NCBI GenBank assembly: GCA_027382625.1
Contig: JAJKFJ010021608.1
Location: 62,001-126,000 of the forward strand
Origin: Tetmemena sp. SeJ-2015
Lineage: Eukaryota > Ciliophora > Spirotrichea > Sporadotrichida > Oxytrichidae
Length of the DNA: 64,000 bases
Reading direction: 5' to 3'
In this document: piece by piece, positions 12,232 through 22,029 of the stretch
Numbering within the stretch: position 1 is the stretch's first letter
Layout of the letters: each line of letters opens with the position of its first letter
Program-made: the position numbers and the translations under genes
Notes under the pieces: model-generated
Told to the model about the DNA's origin: nothing
Seen by the model: the letters and a program-made list of their open reading frames with translations, nothing else
The model's database searches: none

Positions 12232-15200
12232 ATGGAGGGAAAACAAGACTCTTAAATTCAGAAATCTTCAAGTGAGGAATAACAAGACTCAACTGGGCTG
12301 GACCAGAAAGAGATATTATCATCTCAACATCCTAAAGATGAAAAATAGTCATCGAGCTCTTCGGTATACAATGAGAATGGATCGATTCGTCGGGGGAGGA
12401 AGAGCACGTACACAGGTGCGCTATTTCCTGAGTTAATAGATAAAGCTAAGCTTATCCTACCTTCTGTGGACTACGACATAGAGAGGGTCTTAGGCATAGA
12501 AGAATTCTAGAAGTTAAGAAACACCTCTGACATACCCAGATTCCTAAGTAAATTCATCTTGAATTAGGCCACTAAGCGCAAGCTAAAGTCGACAAAAAAT
12601 TTTGGAAATAAGCTGTATTCAACCAAGATAACTCCTCCAAAAGTAAATGAGAAAGGACACAGCTTAAATACTTTAAAAGATATACCTGAGTAATCTCCAG
12701 AATAGATTTAAGACAGGATAGACCAATAGATAAACCTTGGAGCAAAAATACAATCAGAGATTACATCTAACTACATTCGAGAGTTTCTTACTCTCAGCCA
12801 GAACTAGCGCTATGACTTTATACTCAAAATATATCGTAGGAACAGCTAGAGCCTCCTAGACTTTTTACTTAACTTGAAAACTTCTAGTTAGGAAACTTAA
12901 GTTCTCAACATGTTTAGACTTGTCTATGATCTCAATCTGTAGACAAAAGTGACCCTCCAAATAAAAGCAAAGCTGTTCGTGATATCTCTTCTCTACTACA
13001 ACTTCGAGGTCATTGAAATTGAGCCTGAGCTTTTATAATCCGCTTTGATTCTTCTGGCGGTGAGACCTAACACTGAACAAGCTCTCGGGCTCGCCAACTA
13101 CATATTTCTTAACGAGCCAGAGTCACTCTCAATCTATTAGGATGAGCTGTAAAAGTTTGATAGAAGTAACATAGGCATAGTAAGGCTCATGATGGGCACC
13201 TTCCACCTTTTCAAAATCGATCCTTAGATCATCCGTTTGCTGCCTAACACACTGATGGTTCTAAACAGGCCTTTCATCCAACTGATCAAAGAGGAGTCAG
13301 GCCTTAGAATGATAAGAGACGTGCCCATCAGCATGGTGGGGGACTTCGTTCAAGTTTGCTCCTTGTCCTAATCCTTGTCATACTCTTAGCTAGACAGCTT
13401 CATCATCAAAATGAATGAAATGTTTACTACAAAGTGGGACTTTATCGAGTAAGAGGAAGTCATCAACTTGTTCAGATAAATCTCCCTAGAGCTCAAGAAT
13501 AGAAACCCTCAATGGCTAGGAAAGCTTGATAAAGTCTCCTACCTCTTAGAGGAAATCGCCATCTTGAGCTTGGAAAAAGGAGTAAAAAACTTTTAGGATA
13601 TACTCGGAGATTGTATTAGAGCGGATTTCACTAAGCTCGAGCGCCTAAAGCAACTACCTCGCAAAGTTGAGCACGTTAATGAACAAGAGGCAAGTAGACT
13701 CGTCGAAGAATTCAAAGCAATAAATTAAGACGTAGGACTTAGTCAGAAAGCTCTTATCTCAAAGGCTCATACATCTTTTCAGACTCTTGGAGAACTCAAA
13801 GAGTTTTAGTAATCACTAGGTTTTGAGTTGATGGGTCTATAGATTCTATGCTTAAATTACTTGACTGCTTGTAGTGACAAATTTTAGTTCGTAAACTTTG
13901 GGATAGGCAACGGCAAAACATTGCTATGCACCTCGCTTGCTATTATACTCGCCTAGAGATACAAGAGTCCTGTATTTGTTCTCGGGAAAAATGATCATCT
14001 TGTCATTAGAGACGAAAAAAATTTTGGCCCTCATCTAAGAAAGCTCGGACTAGAGGTAAACGCGAACTAGCACTAGAAAGACGCTGGAGTTTACTATGTA
14101 ACTCAGAAGTATATTGAGAGCTGCTATGAAGACAAGTCCTTCATTGAAATCTGGAAGTAATCTAGGTGTGTTATAGATGAATACGACTGGATTTTTTTCG
14201 ATGGCAGTGTAAGCCAGATGAAGAAAATGATTGAGATTGTGTAACTCACTCTGGGCTGTGTAGGCTTCACTGGCTCCTCTCTCAGTGTCAAGGAACAGGC
14301 CTGCCTCAGAATGGCGTTCTAGTCTGAAGAGGTTCGGTTTCCTAATATATCTTGAGTGATAGGCGACAAGAAAACCAATAAAGGAGGGACCCTGGTGAGT
14401 ACTACACAGCAAGACTATTTCAAGTGTATACTAGATCTGTGCAAGACTCAATGCTATCTAACTCCGATCGTGATAGTTGCTCAGTCGTCTTACCACATCA
14501 TAGAGTAAAATTTCAAGAAGTACAACCTCTTTCCTTTCAGCTCAATGAAAAACCTGAAAGGAGCCAAGATCGAGGCTCATATTGATAAATCATTCACCGA
14601 AAAGAACCTGAATGGGCAGTATGGAGTGTATCTGCTCACCGAATAGCAAGGTCGAGGGACTGACCTCAAATCAACAGACGAGATAGAGCGCAACGGGGGT
14701 CTATGCCTGATTATCGCTGACCTGTTTTCCTCAAAGTCGTACGAACAGATAAAAGGAAGAGTTGGTAGACTCCAGAAGAAGGGGCAATTCTACTCTGTCA
14801 TATACAAACAGGGATCGAAGCAATCTTTAGAGCAAGAGCTCCAACTCTTCTAGCATCTTCAGGAGAATATAAGTCACCAGAAGTTATCTTCGCTTCAATC
14901 CTTGCTCTCCAATTCCAAAGAAGAACCAAATCAATTTGAACCTCCCGAAAAGCTTTCTGAGATATCCCATACTTAGAAACCTGAATTCTTGTCGAGGATA
15001 AGCGTTGTCCAAACATCTCTTGGTACAGAAGAGTTAGAAGTATCTCAGTTAGAGAGAACAAAAGCATTGAAGGCACCATTTTAGCAAGTAGGTCAAGAAA
15101 GTTAAGAAAGTAAGCATGCCCACATAGATCAAGCTTAAAGTGAAAAAAGTTCACTCAAGAGTTTGAGCTTGGCCATTCCTTATAATTCCCTGAATGAAAA

Positions 15201-15579
15201 AGAAAATTCTATGAAGAGCAAAGATAAATTGAATAAGTCAACCCCTACAGAGAGCGAAATATCCATGAGCATAGAGGTCGCTAAAATCGATAGCTAGAAA
15301 GATCACAATGGTAATGACTAAAACTCTTAGCTAAAGAAGAGACTAGCTAAAGCTCTCTCTAAAGGAAAGAAAGCTTTGGTTTAGAAATAAGCAAAAACGT
15401 AGATAGAAAAAGGAGCAAAGGCATGCACTAAGGAATAAAAGTTTGAGGATGAAGTTGAGGAGTTAGACTCAGTCGAAACAGCCAAATCAGGATCACCCCA
15501 GCGAGGCCTCAAGAGAGGAGGTTATCTCGCAAAGATGAGGGAGACGGTAGCGAAGAGGACTCGCTCAGCAAGGATTTGA
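12232..15579 (+). CDS. SecA-like helicase/translocase, 1115 codons
   Basis: One frame from ATG 12232 to TGA 15577, uninterrupted by introns or IESs apart from one in-frame TGA at 14353 (codon 708). Seen: Walker A GIGNGKT at about residues 557-563, Walker B VIDEYDWIFFDG at about 649, a motif V-like GRGTDLK at about 807, a GGLCLIIADL strand, and a motif VI-like QIKGRVGRLQKKG near 840, in the order and spacing of SecA-type DEAD motors. The N-terminal half (about 550 residues) is helical and unassigned; the C-terminal 250 residues are Ser/Lys/Gln-rich and disordered. Bacterial SecA moves preproteins, but no SecY partner or preprotein domain was identified, so a nucleic-acid or protein remodelling role is equally possible. 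Gln codons TAA/TAG rule out a bacterial contaminant. Confidence 0.8.
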
Positions 15580-15639
15580 AAGGGTTATGGCATTACTGTC
15601 TGAGAGTAACCTACGCAAAGTGATTAATAAGTAATCTTA

Positions 15640-16511
15640 GTTTAGGTGAAGTTTTAATTTGGATTAATTAGTTAAGCGAAATTATTTTGTTGTCTCAAGA
15701 CATCCTGCTCTTCTTCAACGTTGGGCCTGCCTTCATCGTCAAGCAACCCTTAGGCGTGAAGACTGTGGACCAAGTCTTTGTACGAGGCCAACTCGCCGAT
15801 TTAACTCTTCAAGGCCTCAAATTCGTTTTTCATTCGCTTATTCTGCTCGAGGTATTTGTGCTTGCTCTGCTTGAGCTCCTCTTCCTCCTTCTTCACTTCT
15901 TCTATCTCCTGATTCCTTCTCCGCCGCTAAGATGAGGGCTTAATCAAATGAGCGGATCGGCCTTTCTAGACTATAATATATATATAAATGATTATAGACG
16001 CCTTACCACTGTAGTTAAGAGAGTCCTTCAACGCCTGGGCAAACTCAGGCTTCATATGGACGATCAAGTTTTAAGAGCTGTCTAGCCTCTCTCGTCTCTT
16101 CTGCTTAGCTTGCTAAATCATCTCACTGATCCCCTCTCGGTCAAGCGAGAGCAGGACATCGCAGATAAACTTTTTGTCGAGATGGAGCCAATCGCACTAG
16201 TCAGGCAAGAATTTGAGGAGAGATGGCTTGCTTTTTGCGTAATCGATGAAGTCATCAGCTGTCAGCCCCTCAATCTGAGGAACTGCTGATACAATGACAT
16301 CGCTTCTTCTCAAATACTAAAAAATGATTCAAAAGATGAGGGTTACCTCTTTTTCGCCGTTGAGAATGCTTTTCAGAAAGTAGATGTTTGTGCATGTCAG
16401 TTTTGGCAAATAGGCGTTGCAGTCCTAAGCTAAGAAATCATAGAGCTCCTTTTTCGACCCAATCTTTTCTGAAACTTAATGAACGTTGACGGATTGAAGG
16501 TTGGACTACAT
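15640..16511 (-). CDS. Unknown protein with two mini-introns, coiled-coil C-terminus
   Basis: Starts MQSNLQSVNVHQVSEKIG at 16511. A globular part (LTADDFIDYAKSKPSLLKFL; WLHLDKKFICDVLLSLDRE) is followed by a charged coiled coil (EIEEVKKEEEELKQSKHK). Two introns are seen with good GT/AG ends: 16317-16346 (30 nt) and 15966-16006 (41 nt). No TGA interrupts it. The exact stop is unclear because the frame stays open into the end of the convergent SecA-like gene; the acidic tail VEEEQDVLRQQNNF is taken as the end. It lies between the SecA-like gene and the transposase and may belong with them. No family recognised. Confidence 0.6.
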
Positions 16512-16709
16512 TCTTTAAGCTATAAAATATTGTGAAGCAACTTGACTGCAAAAATATCGGCCTTACCTATTTGGATGATTATTTATTTGTATAATAACTA
16601 ATTAAATCATAAATCGTAGTGTTTTATGAATGTGTGGCCTGCCTATTCTGTATAGAGAAAACTTATGAGCTTAATAGTAAATTATTTTACCCTAAAAATT
16701 AATCTCAGC

Positions 16710-18266
16710 ATGGAGCGAGAGCTTAAGTAATAAGATATCCGTAATTATATACCTTCTCAGAAAATCGGCAGCTCATAGATAGGATAGATGAGGGTTTGAG
16801 AATCATCGTCAGAAGAAGAAGAAAAGGGAAGCCTCGTCATCGAGCTCAAATACAAGTGCTCCAATTTAATAATTCATGGAGAGATTGAAGCTGATGCAAT
16901 AGAATTCAAGCCAATTTCTTTTGAGCAAATAGAGAAAAGGGCAAATATGCTCAAGCTCCAAACATCAGCTTCAGAATCGTAATCATCCATCTTTGATCCT
17001 TATCTTTATGTTGGAGAGCACGCTTAGCAAGAAGAGTTTAGCCTGAAGCAAATTGAAGTTAGAAGACGACAGCTCACTAGCACAGCCATGAAGATCCATC
17101 TCAAAGATTCTCTTTCGGTAGAAGGAATAGCCGCTAATAATTAACTATTAGAACAGGATGCGGAATCATATTTACGGACCCTTGAGGAAGAAAGTAGAGA
17201 AATAAATGCCACTCTCGGGATTTAAAGAAACAATTTCAATAACTGCGAGGGCATCTGGCACAAGAAGACGCAAAAGAGAAAATTAAATAAAGAAACTTAT
17301 GTGGAATGCATGAGCCTTCAAAAAAGATTATCATTTTTGAAAAATCAAGAGGGTTGCACCAAGAATAGTCTGATAAGGAGATACAAATTGTCAAAATATA
17401 AGCTATAATAGCTTGAGGCCTTGGCATTTTCGAAGCAACATAGCATAAAAAATTGTTAATAATGTCAAAAAAAGTCTAAAGAGAATAGATTAACTGAGCG
17501 AGTCTGATCAATTTTAGCGAGGTATCCCAAGTAAATTAATTTGCAAAGGATAAAGGAAATTCTCAAAGAAGAAGACAACATATAAGTCTCGAAGTCCAAA
17601 ATTAGATTAGTGATGAAATTCCAGTTAGGACTATCCTACAAGAAAGTCTATCCTATTAATAGGAGGTCTAATTCTAAAGCTTCTATAGAGCTCAGAGCAA
17701 TTGCTGCAGCCAAGTATATAAGCATAATGGAAAGTGAAAAAGTTATAATTAATATAGACGAGAGTAGTATTTAAAGCTCAGGCTTCAAAAAATATCAATG
17801 GAGCTAAAGAAATAAGCAAGCCTTTCATGACGAAGCGGACAGACTGGCAAGCATCAATATTATTGCGGGGATGTGCTCTGACGGGCGCCTCTATTATGCA
17901 GTGAATGAGGGCAAAAACAATAGCCTCTGCGTCGTAAATTTTATCCTCTTAGTCTGTGAAGATTTAGCAAAGAGGTGTCTAGACTGGAGGGACAAATTTG
18001 TCATTATGATCGATAATGCGTCCTACCACAAAAGCACTTACGCTCGAAAAAAGTTTGAGGAATCATAAATTCCAATCTTTTATCTAGGGCCTTATTAATT
18101 CGACCTAGCTCCTGTTGAAAAGCTCTTTTCATTCATTAAGAGGCAGAGTTTGATCAGAGCTTAAGTAGCAGAGCCTAGATAGTAAGCTTTTCGATTATTT
18201 GTTATAACTTTGACTCTAGATCTACAAACAAAGCAATTATCATAGCCAGGGCTATATTAGCCATGA
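16710..18266 (+). CDS. DD34E transposase, IS630-Tc1-mariner superfamily (TBE-like)
   Basis: Catalytic triad: Asp in IINIDESSI, Asp in VIMIDNASYHKS, Glu in FDLAPVEKLFSFIK, with 34 residues between the last two. Upstream is a helix-turn-helix-like part (INLQRIKEILKEEDNIQVSK). The N-terminal 250 residues are an acidic and coiled extension not usual in Tc1 elements. Two TGA codons are in frame, at 16797 (codon 30) and 17505 (codon 266). The C-terminus appears shifted to another frame (IIARAILAMKIDWIPRAFIH) after about 18.2 kb. Hypotrich germlines carry abundant telomere-bearing (TBE) elements of this superfamily; whether this is a TBE cannot be shown, and no terminal inverted repeats were found by eye. 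Confidence 0.8.
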
Positions 18267-18404
18267 AAATCGATTGGATACCCAGAGCTTTCATCCATGC
18301 CCTTGGTCCTGGGGTCAGGTTTTTGTTTTGCCTTCCGATTAGTTGAAATTGAGCACTGACTTTTGAGAAGGGAAAAGATCCTTCTGAGCGAAATGATTTA
18401 TTAT

Positions 18405-19106
18405 TCAGTTTTCATAATATGAATTCATATTTAAATGTCTCTAGAGTTGATTCTGTAATTTATTAATAGCCTTTAATCTAAGATGTAAAGCTCTATTAGT
18501 TTCTAATAAGGAATTTTTTATTCTTTCTTCATGTAGACTTGCCAAGCTTTCTGTAAGTATGCTAAACCTTTGGTATTTTAATCTGCTATGGCTTCCTCGA
18601 TTATCCAAAATGTCATAAGCTTTTTAAAGTTTTATCTGCTTTTCAGTCTGCCTGAATATATTCTTTTCATCCCTTTCAAATAGATAGGGCTGCTTTCAAT
18701 TATCTAAGTTTTCCTCTGAATTGGCTAAGTCAAATAGTAATTAGTATCCAACTATCTCACTTTCAGCAATATCAAATTTGCCTTGAATTGCTTCTTAGTA
18801 AGTGAAAGTGTGTTCTATTTCTTTTTCGTATAATATTATTGGTTTTGAATTCCTCTCATCTTATTAAATAAATTGATGCTTTAAGTTAGAAATCTTAGCT
18901 TTAAAAGTTTTAGATTTATGTGTACAGGCTGGAGGCTTGAATTCTATTATTGCAATCTAAAACTCCTCCTAAACGCCGAACAACTTTTGAACTTAACTTT
19001 TTGTTTATAGCTTTCATCGTTCTATATTCCCTACTTCTGAATTTTTTCATTCTTCTGAATTACCAAAACTATCGTGTTTTACAGCAGCGAAGAGTTTTGA
19101 ATGCAT
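18405..19106 (-). CDS. Unknown ORF with three in-frame TGA codons
   Basis: A single frame of 233 codons from ATG 19106 (MHSKLFAAVKHDSFGNSEE) to TGA 18405, interrupted only by TGA at 19047, 19014 and 18696 and by no frame shift. Each TGA is followed by Lys and each position would tolerate Trp (SEE-K, IER-K, LDN-K); I found no TGG codon in the frame. The body is protein-like: KPIILYEKEIEHTFTYQEAI, GYQLLFDLANSEENLDN, then an amphipathic coiled segment (ILTESLASLHEERIKNSLLE). Either it is a decayed gene hit only by TGA changes, or TGA is read through. A second minus-strand frame is also open over this region, so the choice of frame rests on composition. Confidence 0.5.
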
Positions 19107-19407
19107 TTATTCCCATACACTCCTCCAACTAATTATGACTGGCCATTTTTTGAAATTTATTCTGACTACTATGAATTTTAAAATGATAAAGTTCCCATAA
19201 ATTCTTTCTTAGTCGTTAGATAGAAATTAGATTTGTTTGTAGAGGTGTGGAAAGACTCTTCTTCTTTATTTATGATTTTGATGTATTTTTGATGCTTCCC
19301 TCTTGCTTAGAGATTGAACCTTGATAGATGCTTAAAATTATAGAAATGGAACCGTTTTGTTAATACTTTTTAGCTCTAAAGTTTTCATGGCTCCTTCTAG
19401 GCGAGTG

Positions 19408-19516
19408 TAGATCAAAAGATCTAGTACCAACTCTGGTGAGTCAGTGGTCTCCGGATTCCTTCTCTCTTAAAAAGAGAAAGTAACAGATGAACTGTTGAAG
19501 GAATCCTTACCTAGAG
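19408..19516. ncRNA. Candidate structured RNA: nested, multi-branched hairpins
   Basis: Seen: TAGATC-AAAA-GATCTA (19408-19423), a perfect hairpin. Then CTCTGGTGAG (19431-19440) can pair with CTTACC-TAGAG (19506-19516) with one bulged T and one G-T pair. Inside it GGATTCCTTC (19453-19462) pairs perfectly with GAAGGAATCC (19497-19506), and inside that sit two small hairpins, TCTCTT/AAGAGA (463-468/472-477) and AACAG/CTGTT (482-486/492-496). The base at 19506 is shared by two stems, so not all form at once. Such nesting in AT-rich spacer DNA is unlikely by chance. It resembles no RNA class I can name; the strand is undetermined. Confidence 0.4.
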
Positions 19517-19899
19517 GAGGCAATCAACTTAGGAGCTGCATTTAACTGGCTGGTTACTCTTGGGATAGTTTCTATTTATAGCAAAAGTTTGAACTTTAAA
19601 TAATCTTGTAATCTGCACAGCCTGGATTAATACTTTAGTTTATTTTTATATTTTGTTTCTATTTTCATCTCTAATCCCTCATTCTAATATTTCTATCTCT
19701 TCTGCATCTTCTAAGTTTTATTTTCTTATTTAATTTATTTTTATAAAAAGTGTAAAGGTCTCTTCTTTAAAAGTGCATTCTTTAATTTTAAATATTTATT
19801 TGTCCCCACCATAATTTAACATAGTTTCTATAAAAATATAAATTATTTAGTAAGATTTTGAATTTAAATTGAACTTTTGAAAAAGAAAGAGAACAAATC

Positions 19900-21753
19900 A
19901 TGAACTATAAGAGCTTCCAAACAAAAATCAAATCAGAAACATTAGGAGAGAAACTATCTGAGACAAAAGAAAACCCAATTTTAATTTCAAATAATGATCC
20001 AACTTATATTGAAAGACAAATTGAAAAAGGTAGAATAGAAGAATTCAAATAGCAATGTGACTAGACAAGCACTACTTATAGTAATATTTCTTAAGTTTAT
20101 CCAGCTGATTCTAAGCAAAGTAGCGAGTACTCTAACTTTTAAATAACAGATAATCAGCCAAATGAATAAGTAAAAGTAGCTAGCTAGAAATTATCACAAG
20201 AACATCTCAGTTTAAATGATGAAGACTCTAAATTAAAACTCTAATTTACAACTTATATTTGCCAAGATAAAATTTAGAACTCATTTTTAAAAGAGTAAGA
20301 CCCTTCATAAGTATAAAATTCAATGAACAAAGAAATGAATAAAAACAGCCACACTTAGAATAAGAAGACCCAGCACAGGCTAGACTTAAAACATAATAGA
20401 TTTAGACTCATTGAAGATTTCAACTGGTCCTCTAATCAAGTAAATCGTTTATCGAAATACTTTTATCACATTAGCCAGTTCTATTGTTGGTTTAAGAATT
20501 ATCAAAAAGTCTATAATGAAACCAAAAAAGAGTTCTAAAAACTAGATAAAAATATCATCTCACAAAAAGCCTTAGAAATGACTTTCCAACTTGATCAACT
20601 TATTGAGAATGAGATTTCTTTTCTTTAATAACAAAAAAAGAATAAATAAAATTCAGGAAAGTAAATACAAAATCCAGAGGGAAGCAGTGGAGTGGCAAAA
20701 TCCAGAAAATAAAAGCTTAACAAAAAATTTGAGGAATATAAATAGATAAAAGAAGAGGAAATAAATGATTTAAAAGAGCAACTTAGAATTAAATGTGAAG
20801 AGATCGAGAGTTTACATGAATACTTTGCTGAAGTTAACAATAAAATTGAAGAAATGATCAAAAAGCAAAATGAAGATAATTCAAACAACGATGTTATTTC
20901 TTCAGGGAAAGAAAAAAAGCGATAAGTAAAGAATATTGACAATTTAGGCTTCAAAGCATTAGTATATGATACTCTAAAGGCAAGAAAATGCAAACTTATC
21001 AAAGATGTTAATCCTTCTCAATATCTTCAAGTTGAAGCTCCATCAAAGTTTGTTGAAACTTAATATGAATGGGGTCTTAAAAGATATAACAATAGAAGGG
21101 CTTAATACCAAGGAGACATAACAAACATAAAGATGTGGGATGCTATAATAGAGGAGTAGATTGATTAAGATGAAGGAGAAAAATTTTGGGCGATCAACTT
21201 CGACCCTCCTTGGGATGAGAAGTCCCTCGGCTTAAAATATAGCACGATGAAGGATGAAGAGATATTTGAAAGCATACCTTTTGAGAGACTCTAGGAAAAT
21301 GGCTACATCTTCATGTGGGTTACTTAAAAGAAGCTAGAATCAGCTATAAATTTTCTCAACAAGAAGGGCTACCAGAAATGCGACATCATCGCATGGGTAA
21401 AAACTAAGGAAGATGGAACGCTCTATGAAGGAATAGGATATTACACTTGTCATTGTGTGGAATTTTGTCTTATCTTCAGGAATCGAAAAGAAATGGGGGC
21501 TCTCAAAAGCAGAACTGTGAGGCATTTTGTGAGAAATGTTATATTTGAAAGAGTAAAAGTAGGCTCTCGCAAGCCAGATGCCTTCTATGAGTTAGTTGAG
21601 GCGTTTATACCAGCTAAGAAGTATCTGGATGTGTTCGGAAGAGTATATAACTAGCGAGATCGCTGGATCACTGTTGGGAATGAGTCCATTTACTTGCAGC
21701 CCCCTGTTTAGAAGCCCAAAAAGAAAACTAAGAAAAAGCCATAATAAAAATGA
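19900..21753 (+). CDS. MT-A70 family adenine N6-methyltransferase, intact 617-residue ORF
   Basis: S-adenosylmethionine-dependent N6-adenine methylase of DNA or RNA. The catalytic tetrad DPPW lies at about residues 435-438 (KFWAINFDPPWDEKSLG), followed by YIFMWVTQKKLESAINFL, GIGYYTCHCVEFCLIFRN and a substrate-side RKPDAFYELVEAFIP, the standard MT-A70 order. The first 430 residues are Gln/Lys-rich and include a coiled coil (YKQIKEEEINDLKEQLRIK); the tail is basic (KKKTKKKPQQK). ATG 19900 opens the frame; TGA 21751 closes it with no internal TGA, intron or IES. Trp is coded by TGG throughout. Ciliate MTA1-type enzymes methylate DNA, but METTL3/14-like RNA activity is possible. Neighbours are the transposase block on the left. 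Confidence 0.88.
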
Positions 21754-22020
21754 TTAACTTATATTAAAAATTAAGTCTCAAAACCAACAGAAAACGTTAT
21801 TTATCGATAATTATGATTCATAATATGCATTCCTCTAATTCATGTTAAATTTGCATGATGGGGTTTTAATAATTTAAGGAGAGTTTATTTTATTTAGAAA
21901 AAATATTGTTCTTACTTTTTATTAATTTTTACCTAAATATACAATGCTCTCTAGATATAAGATCATATAGAGGCTAAAAAATAAATAATTAGGGGCTGCG
22001 TCAAAATAATAAATAGCATA
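21754..22020. other. Convergent spacer, no gene seen
   Basis: AT-rich. It carries one GGGGTTTT run near 21859, half a hypotrich telomeric repeat, and GGGGCTGCGTCAAAA near 21993. The second motif might be an element end, but no inverted partner was found. Confidence 0.3.
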
Positions 22021-22029
22021 AAAGGTATA

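Noticed and set aside
12232..15579. Bacterial contamination as source of the SecA-like gene
   Set aside because: Dozens of in-frame TAA/TAG codons read as Gln show ciliate coding.
18950..19132. Plus-strand ORF with an apparent membrane segment
   Set aside because: It is the complement of a Lys/Arg-rich minus-strand region; the minus-strand frame is longer and more protein-like.
19391..19430. Resemblance of this patch to the 5' end of U2 snRNA
   Set aside because: Only short words match (TCTAGGC, AGATCAA, TAGTA); the branch-site recognition segment and following stems are not in order.
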